Shown here piece after piece: positions 1 through 8,359 of a DNA stretch of 43,090 bases. The number at the start of each line of letters is the position of its first letter. Position 1 is the stretch's first letter. A program made the translations under genes and the position numbers. Source of the stretch: Pedosphaera sp. (GTDB lineage Bacteria; Verrucomicrobiota; Verrucomicrobiia; Limisphaerales; UBA9464). The stretch lies in the NCBI GenBank assembly GCA_009695205.1, contig SIBK01000035.1:1-43090 (forward strand), read 5' to 3'. Below the pieces are notes generated by a model, which saw nothing but the letters and a program-made list of their open reading frames with translations, did no database searches and was not told the DNA's origin.

Positions 1-7
1 ATACGGT

Positions 8-27
8 CCCATGGCTCCCGCCATGGG
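8..27. repeat. REP-like perfect inverted repeat
   Basis: CCCATGGC at 8-15 and GCCATGGG at 20-27 form a perfect 8-bp inverted repeat around the loop TCCC. It is followed by the GC-rich stretch CTGCCGCTGCTCCGCAGC at 38-55, which is itself nearly self-complementary. Such hairpins next to a gene end are typical of dispersed extragenic palindromes. The remaining bases of 1-150 hold no gene that I can see. Whether the element recurs in the genome cannot be seen here. Confidence 0.5.
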
Positions 28-150
28 CTACTCTCTGCCGCTGCTCCGCAGCTGTGCTCCGAGCATCACCTACGTGTTGGCAAAGTTGAAAAATCGGCAA
101 ATCGCGGGCAGTGCGAGTTGCGCGCGCCAACAACATCGGGATGCGCCCGG

Positions 151-771
151 TCATTTGCCGCCGTAGCTGAAATCATCAAACAAGGTCACGCTGTCCGCCT
201 TGGTCCATGCCCCGACCTTGCCCGCGTCCTTGAAATGGTCGTCCTTGGCCTCGATGACGGTCTTGCCGTCGAAGATCACGGCGAACTTGTTCCCGGCAAA
301 CTCCACACGCAGTGTGTGCCACGTATTGGGTGAAACCGTCGTGCCCACGTTTTTAAAGGAGACGCGCTTGCCGCCAATCGTGTGGTAAATGGTCACGTTA
401 TCTTCGAGCGCGTTGGCGCGGGCGATGTAATAATTGTCGCGATCTTTGCCGCGCCAAATGACTCCGCCCGCCTGGTCTTCCTTGCCGGCAACGGGCTTGA
501 ATCTTACTTCGACATAGCCGTCTTTGATGAGCGCGTCGTGTTTGATACAAACCGGAAAAGTCGCGTCGCCGGATTGCTTGAGCACGTTGGGTTTGCTCGG
601 CGCGGAGTCGTTCTTTTCAACAGTCCACTTCGGGCTGCCGCTCCCAGTCTTGATTGCGGTCCATCCGGCGGGCGATTCGCCCGGGGTCGCGTCATCAAAA
701 TTGCTGGTCCCACCCAATCCCGTGGTGGTCATCAAACGGGTCATAGCGATGAGCGTGACGATGGTTTTCAT
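151..771 (-). CDS. Secreted DUF1080-like (concanavalin-fold) protein
   Basis: 206 residues. The chosen ATG at 771 opens a short hydrophobic leader (MKTIVTLIAMTR...) that looks like a signal peptide; 19 further upstream codons are open but charged and leader-like only from this Met. Residues about 20-205 read as one jelly-roll domain of the DUF1080 / 3-keto-disaccharide hydrolase-like type: GGVIWRGKDRDNYY near the middle and WHTLRVEFAGNKF with FDGKTVIEA towards the end are the usual strands. These proteins are abundant and exported in planctomycetes and verrucomicrobia and are thought to bind or cleave glycans. No catalytic residue can be named from sequence alone. It stands alone, pointing away from the sulfatase cluster. 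Confidence 0.75.
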   Translation of the reverse strand: MKTIVTLIAMTRLMTTTGLGGTSNFDDATPGESPAGWTAIKTGSGSPKWTVEKNDSAPSKPNVLKQSGDATFPVCIKHDALIKDGYVEVRFKPVAGKEDQAGGVIWRGKDRDNYYIARANALEDNVTIYHTIGGKRVSFKNVGTTVSPNTWHTLRVEFAGNKFAVIFDGKTVIEAKDDHFKDAGKVGAWTKADSVTLFDDFSYGGK

Positions 772-915
772 ATACTCACTCCGACGACATCGGGAAGATG
801 TTGTTCCGTTACTTGTTTTGTGTGTCAAGCGCCGCTTTCAGGGCCGCTGCCAAATCCACGGTCTTGCTGTCCCTTTATCCCTTATTATTGACTTGCACGT
901 GGGAATGCAGATCAG

Positions 916-1455
916 CGCCTTGCGGGCGCGGAGTGAGTACATCAACGGCAAGTTGCCGACCTGACCATCGGGCCAAGCGTGGGTGCCACCTCGGCCTGTC
1001 GGCACCAGGAACCGTGCGGCCAGGCCAGCACTTGCTTCTCGTCGAGCCACTCGATGCGCAGGCCGTTGCGCGCGAGCAAGGTCACAATTTCGCCGAGCGA
1101 GTGGTTCTAGCCATGCTGGACCTTGGCGTCCACGTCGGCGGTCGGATCGGCATAACTCCCCTTGACCGGCACCGTGATGGTCTTGCCACCCCAGTAGTCG
1201 TATGCGATGTGCAGGTTGTTGGGTGTCGGCTGATCGTCATCGATCGCCCACAGCAACGGGTGGCCCTCGTAAAGATAGAAAGATGCCACCCGGTTTGACG
1301 AAGCTGGCAACGCTTCGGGCCCACGGCTCGATTCGCACGTCGTCGGCATCGTCGCGGAATCGTTGCACATCGTAAAACGCACTGACCGTGTTTACCGCGG
1401 TCCACGCATCCCAAAGCCGGCGATTCTCGCTCAATTCCTTTTCGAACATTCCCAT
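916..1455 (-). pseudogene. Decayed class I SAM-dependent methyltransferase
   Basis: Pieces of one methyltransferase lie in order in three frames. The N-terminus from ATG 1455 (ENRRLWDAW...VSAFYDVQRF) joins directly to WARSVASFVKPGGIF, so the Rossmann core with the SAM-binding glycine motif is missing, roughly 100 residues by comparison with the family. An extra A in the run at 1279-1281 then shifts the frame to FYLYEGHPLLWA. A TAG at 1107-1109 stands where the family has Trp before NHSLGEI. A further shift near 1000-1040 leads to the family-typical tail LPLMYSLRARKA. With the core deleted it cannot work as a methyltransferase even if the frame were restored. The family assignment rests on remembered motifs. 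Confidence 0.75.
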
Positions 1456-1590
1456 AACGTGTAAGACCGAATTATCATTTCGACACCTTTATTGGCTTCC
1501 CTGCACTTTCGATTCGGGTGTTGTCGCGGCGTAGAAGCCTCTCGCCATGTCACCGATGAAGTAATAAAGTCTCAATCAAAGCACCCGACC

Positions 1591-3138
1591 ATGAAATACA
1601 TCCTCACCGCGCTCCTCGCGCTCCTTTGCGCCAGCGCCGTCGGCGCGGATGCGAAGCGCCCGAACATCGTCTTCATCCTCGCGGACGACCAGTCGCCGTT
1701 CGATCTCAAATGCTACAGCCCTGAGTCGCCGCTGGAGACGCCCCACATTGACCGGCTCGCACGCGAGGGGATGGTCTTCGAAGGCGCGTATCACATGGGC
1801 TCGTTCAATGGCGCGGTCTGCACGCCGTCGCGGCACATGATTATGAGCGGGCGCACCGTGTGGCATCTGCCCATCGCGCCGCAGGCGATGCAGAAGGGGT
1901 TGTGCCCGCCGAACATCGAGCAGCAGACGATTCCCGCCGTATTCAACCGCGCGGGCTACGCCACAATGCGAACGTGCAAACAGGGCAACAGCTACGAGGC
2001 GGCGAACAAGCTCTTCACCGTCCGCCACGACGCCACCAAGCGCGGCGAGTCGGCCGAGACGGGAAGCGCCTGGCACGGCGACCGCGTGATGGATTACCTC
2101 GCGGAACGCGAGGCGACAAAGGAAGCGAAGCCGTTCCTCATCTACTTCGGTTTCTCGCATCCGCACGACGAACGCGATGGCATGCCGGAGCTGCTCGCGA
2201 AATACGGCGCGGTGAATCACACCAACTCGTCTACCCTGCCGCCCGCGCATCCGAAGCAACCGAGGCTCCCGCCGAATTACCTCCCCGCGCATCCCTTTCA
2301 CCACGGCCATCCCGACTTGCGCGACGAGGTCGCCGTCAGCGGCGTGTGGACTAACCGCGACGAGCGCACCATCCGAAATGAACTGGGCCGCGAGTTCGCG
2401 TGCAGCGAGAACATTGACCTCCAAATCGGCCGCGTGCTCGCGAAGCTCCAGGCGATGGGCGAACTGGAGAACACCTACGTCATTTACACCGCCGACCATG
2501 GGATTGCGATCGGCCGACATGGGCTTCAGGGCAAACAAAATCTCTACCAGCACACCTGGCGTGTGCCGTTCATCGTGAGGGGGCCAGGCATCAAGCCTGG
2601 CAGCCGTGTCGAGGGAAACATCTACCTGCTCGACGTGCTCGCCACGCTCTGCGACCTCGCGGGCATTCCGGCGCCGGAGACGAACGAAGGCACGAGCTTC
2701 AAGCCCGTGCTGACCGGCCAGAAGCAAACCATCCGCGACGTACTCTACGGCGTGTATAACGGTGGCACCAAGCCCGGCATGAGGTCGGTGAAACAGGGCG
2801 ACTGGAAGCTAATCCAATACGATGTAATGGGCGGATCTGTGCGCCAGACGCAGCTCTTCAACCTCAAAGACAACCCCGAGGAATTTCTCATCGAACATCA
2901 CGACGCCAAGATCGCAGCGCTCACCGGCGCGAAGCCCGCGACGCATCAGGTGAACCTCGCCACCGACCCGAAACACTCCGCGAAGCTCGCGAAAATGGAA
3001 TCCCTGCTCCTCGCCGAGATGCGCCGCCTCCACGACCCGTGGCGCTTGTGGAACCAACCCGCCGACGGCCTCACGCCGCCGCCCGAAGCGAAACCCGAAG
3101 TGAAAACCGACGCGATACCGAAAGGGAAACCCAAGTGA
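1591..3138 (+). CDS. Exported sulfatase (type I, formylglycine-dependent)
   Basis: 515 residues. The ATG at 1591 is chosen because a signal peptide (MKYILTALLALLCASAVGA) begins there; the frame is open further upstream but without leader character. The alkaline-phosphatase-like fold starts with PNIVFILADDQ, whose two Asp bind the metal. Cys77 lies in the CTPSR motif and would be converted to formylglycine by a sulfatase-modifying enzyme that is not in this window. Further active-site parts are SHPHDE and the metal ligands in YTADHG. Expected to remove sulfate esters from polysaccharide or glycan substrates in the periplasm or outside the cell. The substrate cannot be told. First of three co-directional sulfatases; 93 bases separate it from the next. 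Confidence 0.93.
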   Translation: MKYILTALLALLCASAVGADAKRPNIVFILADDQSPFDLKCYSPESPLETPHIDRLAREGMVFEGAYHMGSFNGAVCTPSRHMIMSGRTVWHLPIAPQAMQKGLCPPNIEQQTIPAVFNRAGYATMRTCKQGNSYEAANKLFTVRHDATKRGESAETGSAWHGDRVMDYLAEREATKEAKPFLIYFGFSHPHDERDGMPELLAKYGAVNHTNSSTLPPAHPKQPRLPPNYLPAHPFHHGHPDLRDEVAVSGVWTNRDERTIRNELGREFACSENIDLQIGRVLAKLQAMGELENTYVIYTADHGIAIGRHGLQGKQNLYQHTWRVPFIVRGPGIKPGSRVEGNIYLLDVLATLCDLAGIPAPETNEGTSFKPVLTGQKQTIRDVLYGVYNGGTKPGMRSVKQGDWKLIQYDVMGGSVRQTQLFNLKDNPEEFLIEHHDAKIAALTGAKPATHQVNLATDPKHSAKLAKMESLLLAEMRRLHDPWRLWNQPADGLTPPPEAKPEVKTDAIPKGKPK

Positions 3139-3231
3139 AAACCGCACGGTGCGAATTGCCTGAACGGGAGCCAACGTGGGAGGCTCCCAGGAAAGCGAAG
3201 CAATAGAAAACCAAACCGAGCACATACCCAG

Positions 3232-4839
3232 ATGAAATCCTTCCTTCTCCTCACCGTCTTTCTTTCGTCATTCGCCCTTCGCTCTTCGGCTTTGGCGGCC
3301 GCGCCCAACATCCTCTTCATCTTCTCCGACGACCACGCGCAGCACGCCATCTCGGCGTACGGTTCGAAGGTGAACCAGACACCGCACCTCGACCGCCTCG
3401 CCAGGGAAGGCGCGCGGTTCAAGAATTCGTTTGTCATCAATTCCATCTGCACGCCCAGCCGCGCCACGCTGCTCACCGGGCAGTACTCGCACCTCAATGG
3501 CGTGCCGGTTTTCAACCGGTTCGACGGTTCGCGGGACACTGTGGCCAAACAGTTGCAAAAGGGTGGCTACCACACTGGCATGATTGGCAAATGGCACCTC
3601 GGATCTGATCCCACGGGCTTCGACCGCTGGATTGTGCTGCCGGGACAGGGCGCGTATTGGAATCCCGCCTTCCTCATCACCGGGCGCAAGCTCACCCTCC
3701 AAGGCCACTGCACGGACATCACCACGGATCTCGGTATCGAATTCCTCAAGACGCGCCCGCAGGACAAGCCGTTCTTCCTGATGCTGCACTATAAAGCGCC
3801 GCACCGCGCGTGGGAACCGGACGAGCGCAACAAGGCGCTCTTCAAGGACAAGCTGATCCCCGAACCCGACACACTCTGGGACGACTACGCCACCCGCCCC
3901 AGCGCGCTTCCGATGAATCAACAGACCATCGCCCACGATCTCACGCGCCGCGATCTCAAGCTCGAAGCGCCCGCTGACCTCAAAGGCAACGCGCTCAATC
4001 AATGGCTTGACGTCAAGCCCACGGAAGTCACCGCAGACGGCAAAACCCTGACCGGAAAAGAGTTGGTGAAATGGAAATACCAACGCTACATGCGCGACTA
4101 CCTGGCGTGCGTGCAGGGTGTGGATGACGGCGTCGGAAGGGTGCTCGATTATCTCGACCAGACCGGTCTCGCAAGGAACACCATCGTCCTCTATTCCTCC
4201 GACAACGGCTGGTACCTCGGCGACCTCGGCCTTTATGACAAACGGTTCATGTATGAGCCAGGCTTGAACGTCCCGCTCCTCGCGCGCGGGCCCGGCATCA
4301 AGGCGGGCAGCGTCCCGACGGAGTTTGTTTCCAACCTCGACCTCGCGCCCACCTTTCTCCAGCTCGCGGGCCTGCCCATCCCGGCCTCCATGCAGGGCCG
4401 CTCGCTCGCACCGCTGCTGCGCAGCGAAAAGGCTGTCGATTGGCGCACTTCGATATACTATCGCTACTATCACGACCCCGGCCATCACAACACCGCCGCG
4501 CATCTCGGTGTCCGCACCGCCACGCACAAGCTCATCTATTACTGGAAGTTGGGTGCCTACGAGATGTTTGACCTCACTCAGGATCCGAACGAGCAGCGGA
4601 ATCTTCTCCACTCCGCCGCGGACGCCACGAAGCCCGAGGTGGCCGCCAAGTTCGCTGAGTTGAAAGCGGAAATCACCCGCCTCCAAAAGGAATACAAGGA
4701 TGACGGCCAGTACGCCGACCCCGCCACCTGGCCGAAGGGCGGCCCGGACGGCCCCTTCGAGGACTACCAGCCCACCGGTATCAAGACCGTCGCGGAAGCC
4801 ATGAACCTCTCCACTGCGAAACGGAATCCAACCCAATGA
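3232..4839 (+). CDS. Exported sulfatase, second of three
   Basis: 535 residues with a signal peptide (MKSFLLLTVFLSSFALRSSALA). PNILFIFSDDH gives the first metal ligands, and Cys73 in CTPSR is the formylglycine site. GKWHLG and YSSDNGWYLGDLGL carry the remaining conserved binding residues. The C-terminal third (YYRYYHDPGHHN... then LGVRTATHKLIYYW and MFDLTQDPNEQ) is the usual DUF4976-type cap of sulfatases that act on glycosaminoglycan-like or algal polysaccharides in the PVC group; this parallel is family knowledge. The stop overlaps the start of the third sulfatase by ATGA (4836-4839), so the two are likely translated together. The substrate is unknown. Confidence 0.93.
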   Translation: MKSFLLLTVFLSSFALRSSALAAAPNILFIFSDDHAQHAISAYGSKVNQTPHLDRLAREGARFKNSFVINSICTPSRATLLTGQYSHLNGVPVFNRFDGSRDTVAKQLQKGGYHTGMIGKWHLGSDPTGFDRWIVLPGQGAYWNPAFLITGRKLTLQGHCTDITTDLGIEFLKTRPQDKPFFLMLHYKAPHRAWEPDERNKALFKDKLIPEPDTLWDDYATRPSALPMNQQTIAHDLTRRDLKLEAPADLKGNALNQWLDVKPTEVTADGKTLTGKELVKWKYQRYMRDYLACVQGVDDGVGRVLDYLDQTGLARNTIVLYSSDNGWYLGDLGLYDKRFMYEPGLNVPLLARGPGIKAGSVPTEFVSNLDLAPTFLQLAGLPIPASMQGRSLAPLLRSEKAVDWRTSIYYRYYHDPGHHNTAAHLGVRTATHKLIYYWKLGAYEMFDLTQDPNEQRNLLHSAADATKPEVAAKFAELKAEITRLQKEYKDDGQYADPATWPKGGPDGPFEDYQPTGIKTVAEAMNLSTAKRNPTQ

Positions 4840-6635
4840 ATCGCATCATCACGGTACTCCTCGCGCTCGTTTGCGCCACAGCCATCGCCGCCGACAACAG
4901 GCGTCCGAACATCGTCTTTGTCCTCACCGACGACCAGGGCTACGGCGACCTCGGCCACACAGGCAATCCGGTCATCAAGACGCCGCACATCGACCGGCTT
5001 GCTGCCGAGTCGTCGCAGCTCACGGACTATCACGTCGCGCCAACCTGCTCGCCAACGCGGGCGGCGTTGCTCACGGGGCATTGGACCGATCGTACGGGCG
5101 TGTGGCACACGATCAGTGGCCGTTCCATGCTGCGTGAAAACGAGGTCACACTCGGTCAGATGCTCAAGGACGCGGGTTATGCGACCGGGATGTTTGGCAA
5201 GTGGCACCTCGGCGACAACTTCCCCTATCGCCCGGAGGACCGCGGCTTCACCGAGGTGTATCGCCACGGCGGCGGCGGCGTGGGGCAGACGCCCGACCTT
5301 TGGGACAACGCTTACTTCGATGGGAAGTACTTTCATAACGGCCGCGTCGTCCCCGCGAAGGGTTTCTGCACCGACGTGTTCTTCGCGGAAGCGAAGCGAT
5401 TCATCCGTGAGTGCGCGGGGACGAAGCAACCGTTCCTCGCCTGGATCGCGCCCAACGCACCGCATGGCCCGCTGCACGCGCCGCAAAAATACCTCGACCT
5501 GTATGCCGGTCAACCGCCCAACATCGCCGCGTTCTTCGGCATGATCAGCAACATCGACGACAATGTGGGAACAACCCGCGCGCTGCTGCATGAGCTTGGC
5601 CTCGAGCAGAACACGCTCTTCATTTTCACCACCGACAACGGAACCGCCACCGGCGCGAAGGTGTTCAACGCCGGAATGCGCGGCGCGAAGGGAAGTGAAT
5701 ACGAGGGCGGCCATCGCGTGCCCTTCCTCGCGCACTGGCCCGCCGCGGGTTGGAACAAAAAGCACGTCAGCGACATGCTCTGCCACGCCGTGGACATCGT
5801 GCCCATGCTCCTGGAAATCACCGGCGCGAAGGCGCCGGACGCAGTGAAGTTTGACGGCAACTCCATCCGCGCGTTGCTGGATCCCGCGGGCAAAACCGAC
5901 ACCTGGCCGCGCGACCGGATGCTCGTCACCGATTCGCAACGCGTGAGCGATCCCATTAAGTGGAAGCAAACCGCCGTCATGTCCGCGAAGTGGCGACTGG
6001 TGAACGGCAAGGAACTTTACAACATCAAGGCTGACCCCGGCCAGAAGCGCGACATCCTCACAGACCACCCGGAGCAGGCGGAGAAGATGCGCGCCTTTTA
6101 CGACGCGTGGTGGAAGGAGTTGGAGCCGTCCTTCGCACAAACGACGGAGCTTCATCTCGGCCATCCAGCGCATCCCGTCGTGAGCCTCACGGGGCACGAC
6201 TGGATTCAAGAAGCGCCGCCGCCGTGGAACCAGGAGCACATCCGCCAGGCCGATGGATTCGCGCCCGCGCAAAAGTCGGTCCATCGCGGTTATTGGGCCG
6301 TGAAAGTCATTACCCCGGGCACCTACACCATCCGCCTGCGCCGCTGGCCGGTCGAAGCTGACCAACCGATCACCGGCGCGCTGCCCGCCGGGGCCGACGT
6401 GCCCGGCGCGACCAAAGCCTTGCGTGCACATCCAGGCCGGGCCATCCCCGCAGTCACCGCCGCGCTGCGTCTCGACGGCCGCGAACTCGAAACCAAGCCC
6501 GTCCACGCGGACGACAAGGAAATCACTTTCACCGCCAAGCTTACCGCCGGCTCGCACCAACTCGCCGCCGCATTTGTCGTCGCAGATAATAACGAGGTCG
6601 GGGCCTACTACGCCATCATCGCGAAGCAGCCATGA
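4836..6635 (+). CDS. Arylsulfatase A-like exported sulfatase with C-terminal beta-domain
   Basis: 599 residues, beginning with a signal peptide (MNRIITVLLALVCATAIAA). PNIVFVLTDDQGYGDLG is the typical arylsulfatase start. Cys71 lies in CSPTR, the CxPxR formylglycine motif, and TTDNGT supplies the late metal ligands. The catalytic part ends near residue 440. The remaining 150 or so residues ([19 protein letters not shown] onward, with PGTYTIRLRRWP) form a beta-rich extension found in a subset of PVC sulfatases, possibly for glycan binding. It starts inside the stop of the previous sulfatase. After its stop at 6635 a short relic and the acid sugar kinase follow. Confidence 0.93.
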   Translation: MNRIITVLLALVCATAIAADNRRPNIVFVLTDDQGYGDLGHTGNPVIKTPHIDRLAAESSQLTDYHVAPTCSPTRAALLTGHWTDRTGVWHTISGRSMLRENEVTLGQMLKDAGYATGMFGKWHLGDNFPYRPEDRGFTEVYRHGGGGVGQTPDLWDNAYFDGKYFHNGRVVPAKGFCTDVFFAEAKRFIRECAGTKQPFLAWIAPNAPHGPLHAPQKYLDLYAGQPPNIAAFFGMISNIDDNVGTTRALLHELGLEQNTLFIFTTDNGTATGAKVFNAGMRGAKGSEYEGGHRVPFLAHWPAAGWNKKHVSDMLCHAVDIVPMLLEITGAKAPDAVKFDGNSIRALLDPAGKTDTWPRDRMLVTDSQRVSDPIKWKQTAVMSAKWRLVNGKELYNIKADPGQKRDILTDHPEQAEKMRAFYDAWWKELEPSFAQTTELHLGHPAHPVVSLTGHDWIQEAPPPWNQEHIRQADGFAPAQKSVHRGYWAVKVITPGTYTIRLRRWPVEADQPITGALPAGADVPGATKALRAHPGRAIPAVTAALRLDGRELETKPVHADDKEITFTAKLTAGSHQLAAAFVVADNNEVGAYYAIIAKQP

Positions 6636-6740
6636 AACGTACCAACGCCCGCAGCGCATCAGGGCACCCAGGGCAAGCGCGCGTTGTTCCTCGACAAAAC
6701 GGCGACGCAGGGCGTCCACGTCGAGTTCACCGGCGCATGA
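6636..6740 (+). pseudogene. Possible C-terminal relic of a glyoxalase/VOC protein
   Basis: Directly behind the third sulfatase, in the same frame, 34 open codons end with GKRALFLDK...QGVHVEFTGA and a TGA at 6738-6740. That pattern (a strand with FLDP/K, then T-x-G-V-x-V-E-F) resembles the last strands of methylmalonyl-CoA epimerase/VOC proteins. There is no start codon and no upstream part, so if real it is the tail of a deleted gene. The kinase begins at once after it. The assignment rests on about 25 residues and is weak. Confidence 0.3.
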
Positions 6741-6741
6741 G

Positions 6742-8166
6742 ATGAGCGCTCCTCTTTTGAAAACCGAAGTCTTCGCTGCGCTGCCGCCACCGTATGCGGG
6801 AGACGTGAAGCCCCGCATCCGTGAACGACTCACCGCACGTCCGGAGCACACGATCGTCGTGCTCGATGACGATCCCACCGGCACGCAAACGGTGTATGAG
6901 GTGCCTGTGCTTACAACTTGGGACGTGCCGGCGCTCCGAGCTGAGTTTAGCCGGCCAGGAGCTTGTTTCTACATTCTCACGAACTCACGCAGCCTCGTGG
7001 CGTCTCATGCGAGAACGCTGAACCATGAGATCGCTACGAATCTGCGTGCCGCAGCGGGTAAACAGCCGTTCACCGTCGTCAGCCGCAGCGACTCGACGCT
7101 GCGCGGACACTTCCCGCTGGAGACGGATGTGCTGGCCGAAGAACTCGGCCCGTTTGATGCCACACTGATCATTCCTTACTTCGAGGCGGGCGGTCGCTAC
7201 ACGATCCACGATGTCCACTATGTAGCCGAAGGCGACAAACTCATACCCGCAGCTGAGATGCCCTTCGCAAAGGATGCGGTGTTTGGCTACCAGCACTCGA
7301 ACCTGCGCGAGTGGGTCGAGGAGAAGACGCAGGGCCGCGTGAAGTCTCATGAGGTGGCCTCGGTATCACTGGAGACGATCCGAGTCGGTGGCCCGCAGGC
7401 CGTGTTGGAGCAGTTGCAGAACTTGGCAAAGGGCAGCGTATGCATCGTGAATGCCGCCGCGCTTTCGGACATGGATGTTTTCGCCCTCGGTCTGCTGATG
7501 GCGGAGCAAAACGGCTGCCGCTACCTTCTGCGCAGTGCCGCGCAGATCGTGGCGGCTCGTTTGGGCCTCGAGACGCGGCCATTGCTCAGCGGTGATGATT
7601 TGAAGACAGGTGGAGGCACCGGAGGCTTGGTCATCGTGGGTAGTTACGTGCCGAAAACAACGCAGCAACTCACGCATCTCCTCGCAAACACAAACATCGA
7701 TCGCATCGAGCTTCCGGTGCCATCATTACTCGACGAGGCAAGGCGCGCCGAATGCATCGAGAAAGCCATGGAAGGCCTCCACAAGGGATTACAGGCGAAA
7801 CGCGATGTCGTGCTCTACACCAGTCGGGCGCTCGTCACGGGCGACGATGCCGCGCGCAATCTCCAAATCGGTAACAGCGTTTCTGCGGCGCTCGTGACAA
7901 TTGTCCAGCGACTCACGGTGCGTCCGCGCTACCTCATTGCGAAGGGCGGCATCACTTCCAGCGACCTCGCCACACGCGGACTCGGCGTGAAACGTGCCAT
8001 GGTGGCCGGGCAGCTGTTGCCGGGCATTCCCGTGTGGCGCCTCGGATCCGAGGCAAAATTTCCCGAACTCAACTACGTGGTATTTCCCGGCAACGTGGGC
8101 GGGCCGGACGCGCTTGCCGAAGCGGTTTCAAAGCTGAATGTCAGATCTGCCTCGGAGGAACCCTGA
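6742..8166 (+). CDS. Four-carbon acid sugar kinase (DUF1537, OtnK/DtnK-like)
   Basis: 474 residues. ATG at 6742 gives the family-typical length, although the frame is open further upstream. The N-terminal domain starts with IVVLDDDPTGTQTV, the substrate-domain signature, followed by LTNSRSL and DSTLRGHFPLE. The C-terminal nucleotide-binding domain shows VVGSYVPKTTQQ, YTSRALVTGDD, the AKGGITSSD loop and FPGNVGGPDAL. Characterised members phosphorylate 3-oxo-tetronate, D-threonate or D-erythronate with ATP in the cytoplasm. The exact substrate is not predictable. The usual partners (PdxA2-type dehydrogenase, aldolase) are absent here. Its place behind three sulfatases suggests use of sugar acids freed from sulfated polymers, which is inference from context. 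Confidence 0.88.
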   Translation: MSAPLLKTEVFAALPPPYAGDVKPRIRERLTARPEHTIVVLDDDPTGTQTVYEVPVLTTWDVPALRAEFSRPGACFYILTNSRSLVASHARTLNHEIATNLRAAAGKQPFTVVSRSDSTLRGHFPLETDVLAEELGPFDATLIIPYFEAGGRYTIHDVHYVAEGDKLIPAAEMPFAKDAVFGYQHSNLREWVEEKTQGRVKSHEVASVSLETIRVGGPQAVLEQLQNLAKGSVCIVNAAALSDMDVFALGLLMAEQNGCRYLLRSAAQIVAARLGLETRPLLSGDDLKTGGGTGGLVIVGSYVPKTTQQLTHLLANTNIDRIELPVPSLLDEARRAECIEKAMEGLHKGLQAKRDVVLYTSRALVTGDDAARNLQIGNSVSAALVTIVQRLTVRPRYLIAKGGITSSDLATRGLGVKRAMVAGQLLPGIPVWRLGSEAKFPELNYVVFPGNVGGPDALAEAVSKLNVRSASEEP

Positions 8167-8359
8167 TGGCAGGAGGCGCCCCATCTTCACAAAGCTCGCC
8201 GTCGCCGACCTCACCGAAGCCGTCGTGACCGCCATCCAACGTGGCAGAAAGCAATGGGGTCGGCAGTATTCAGCGGCCGCACGAGGCATTTTGCGGTTCT
8301 GGCAGCTGAAACCGCTGCGACACCTCGACACGCCGCAATCCGTGTGGTAGCTCTTCGGA

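Noticed and set aside
1576..2727. Reverse frames of 383 and 522 codons opposite the first two sulfatases (also 3268-4836)
   Set aside because: Same reason: low-complexity Arg/Val/Glu-rich translations antisense to clear genes.
4764..6884. 706-codon reverse frame opposite the third sulfatase
   Set aside because: Codon-bias shadow; the forward strand has a complete sulfatase with all catalytic motifs.
8138..8350. Small forward frame between the acid sugar kinase and the HtrA gene
   Set aside because: It overlaps the kinase end, has no leader or domain, and stops just before the HtrA start. Non-coding spacer is more likely.
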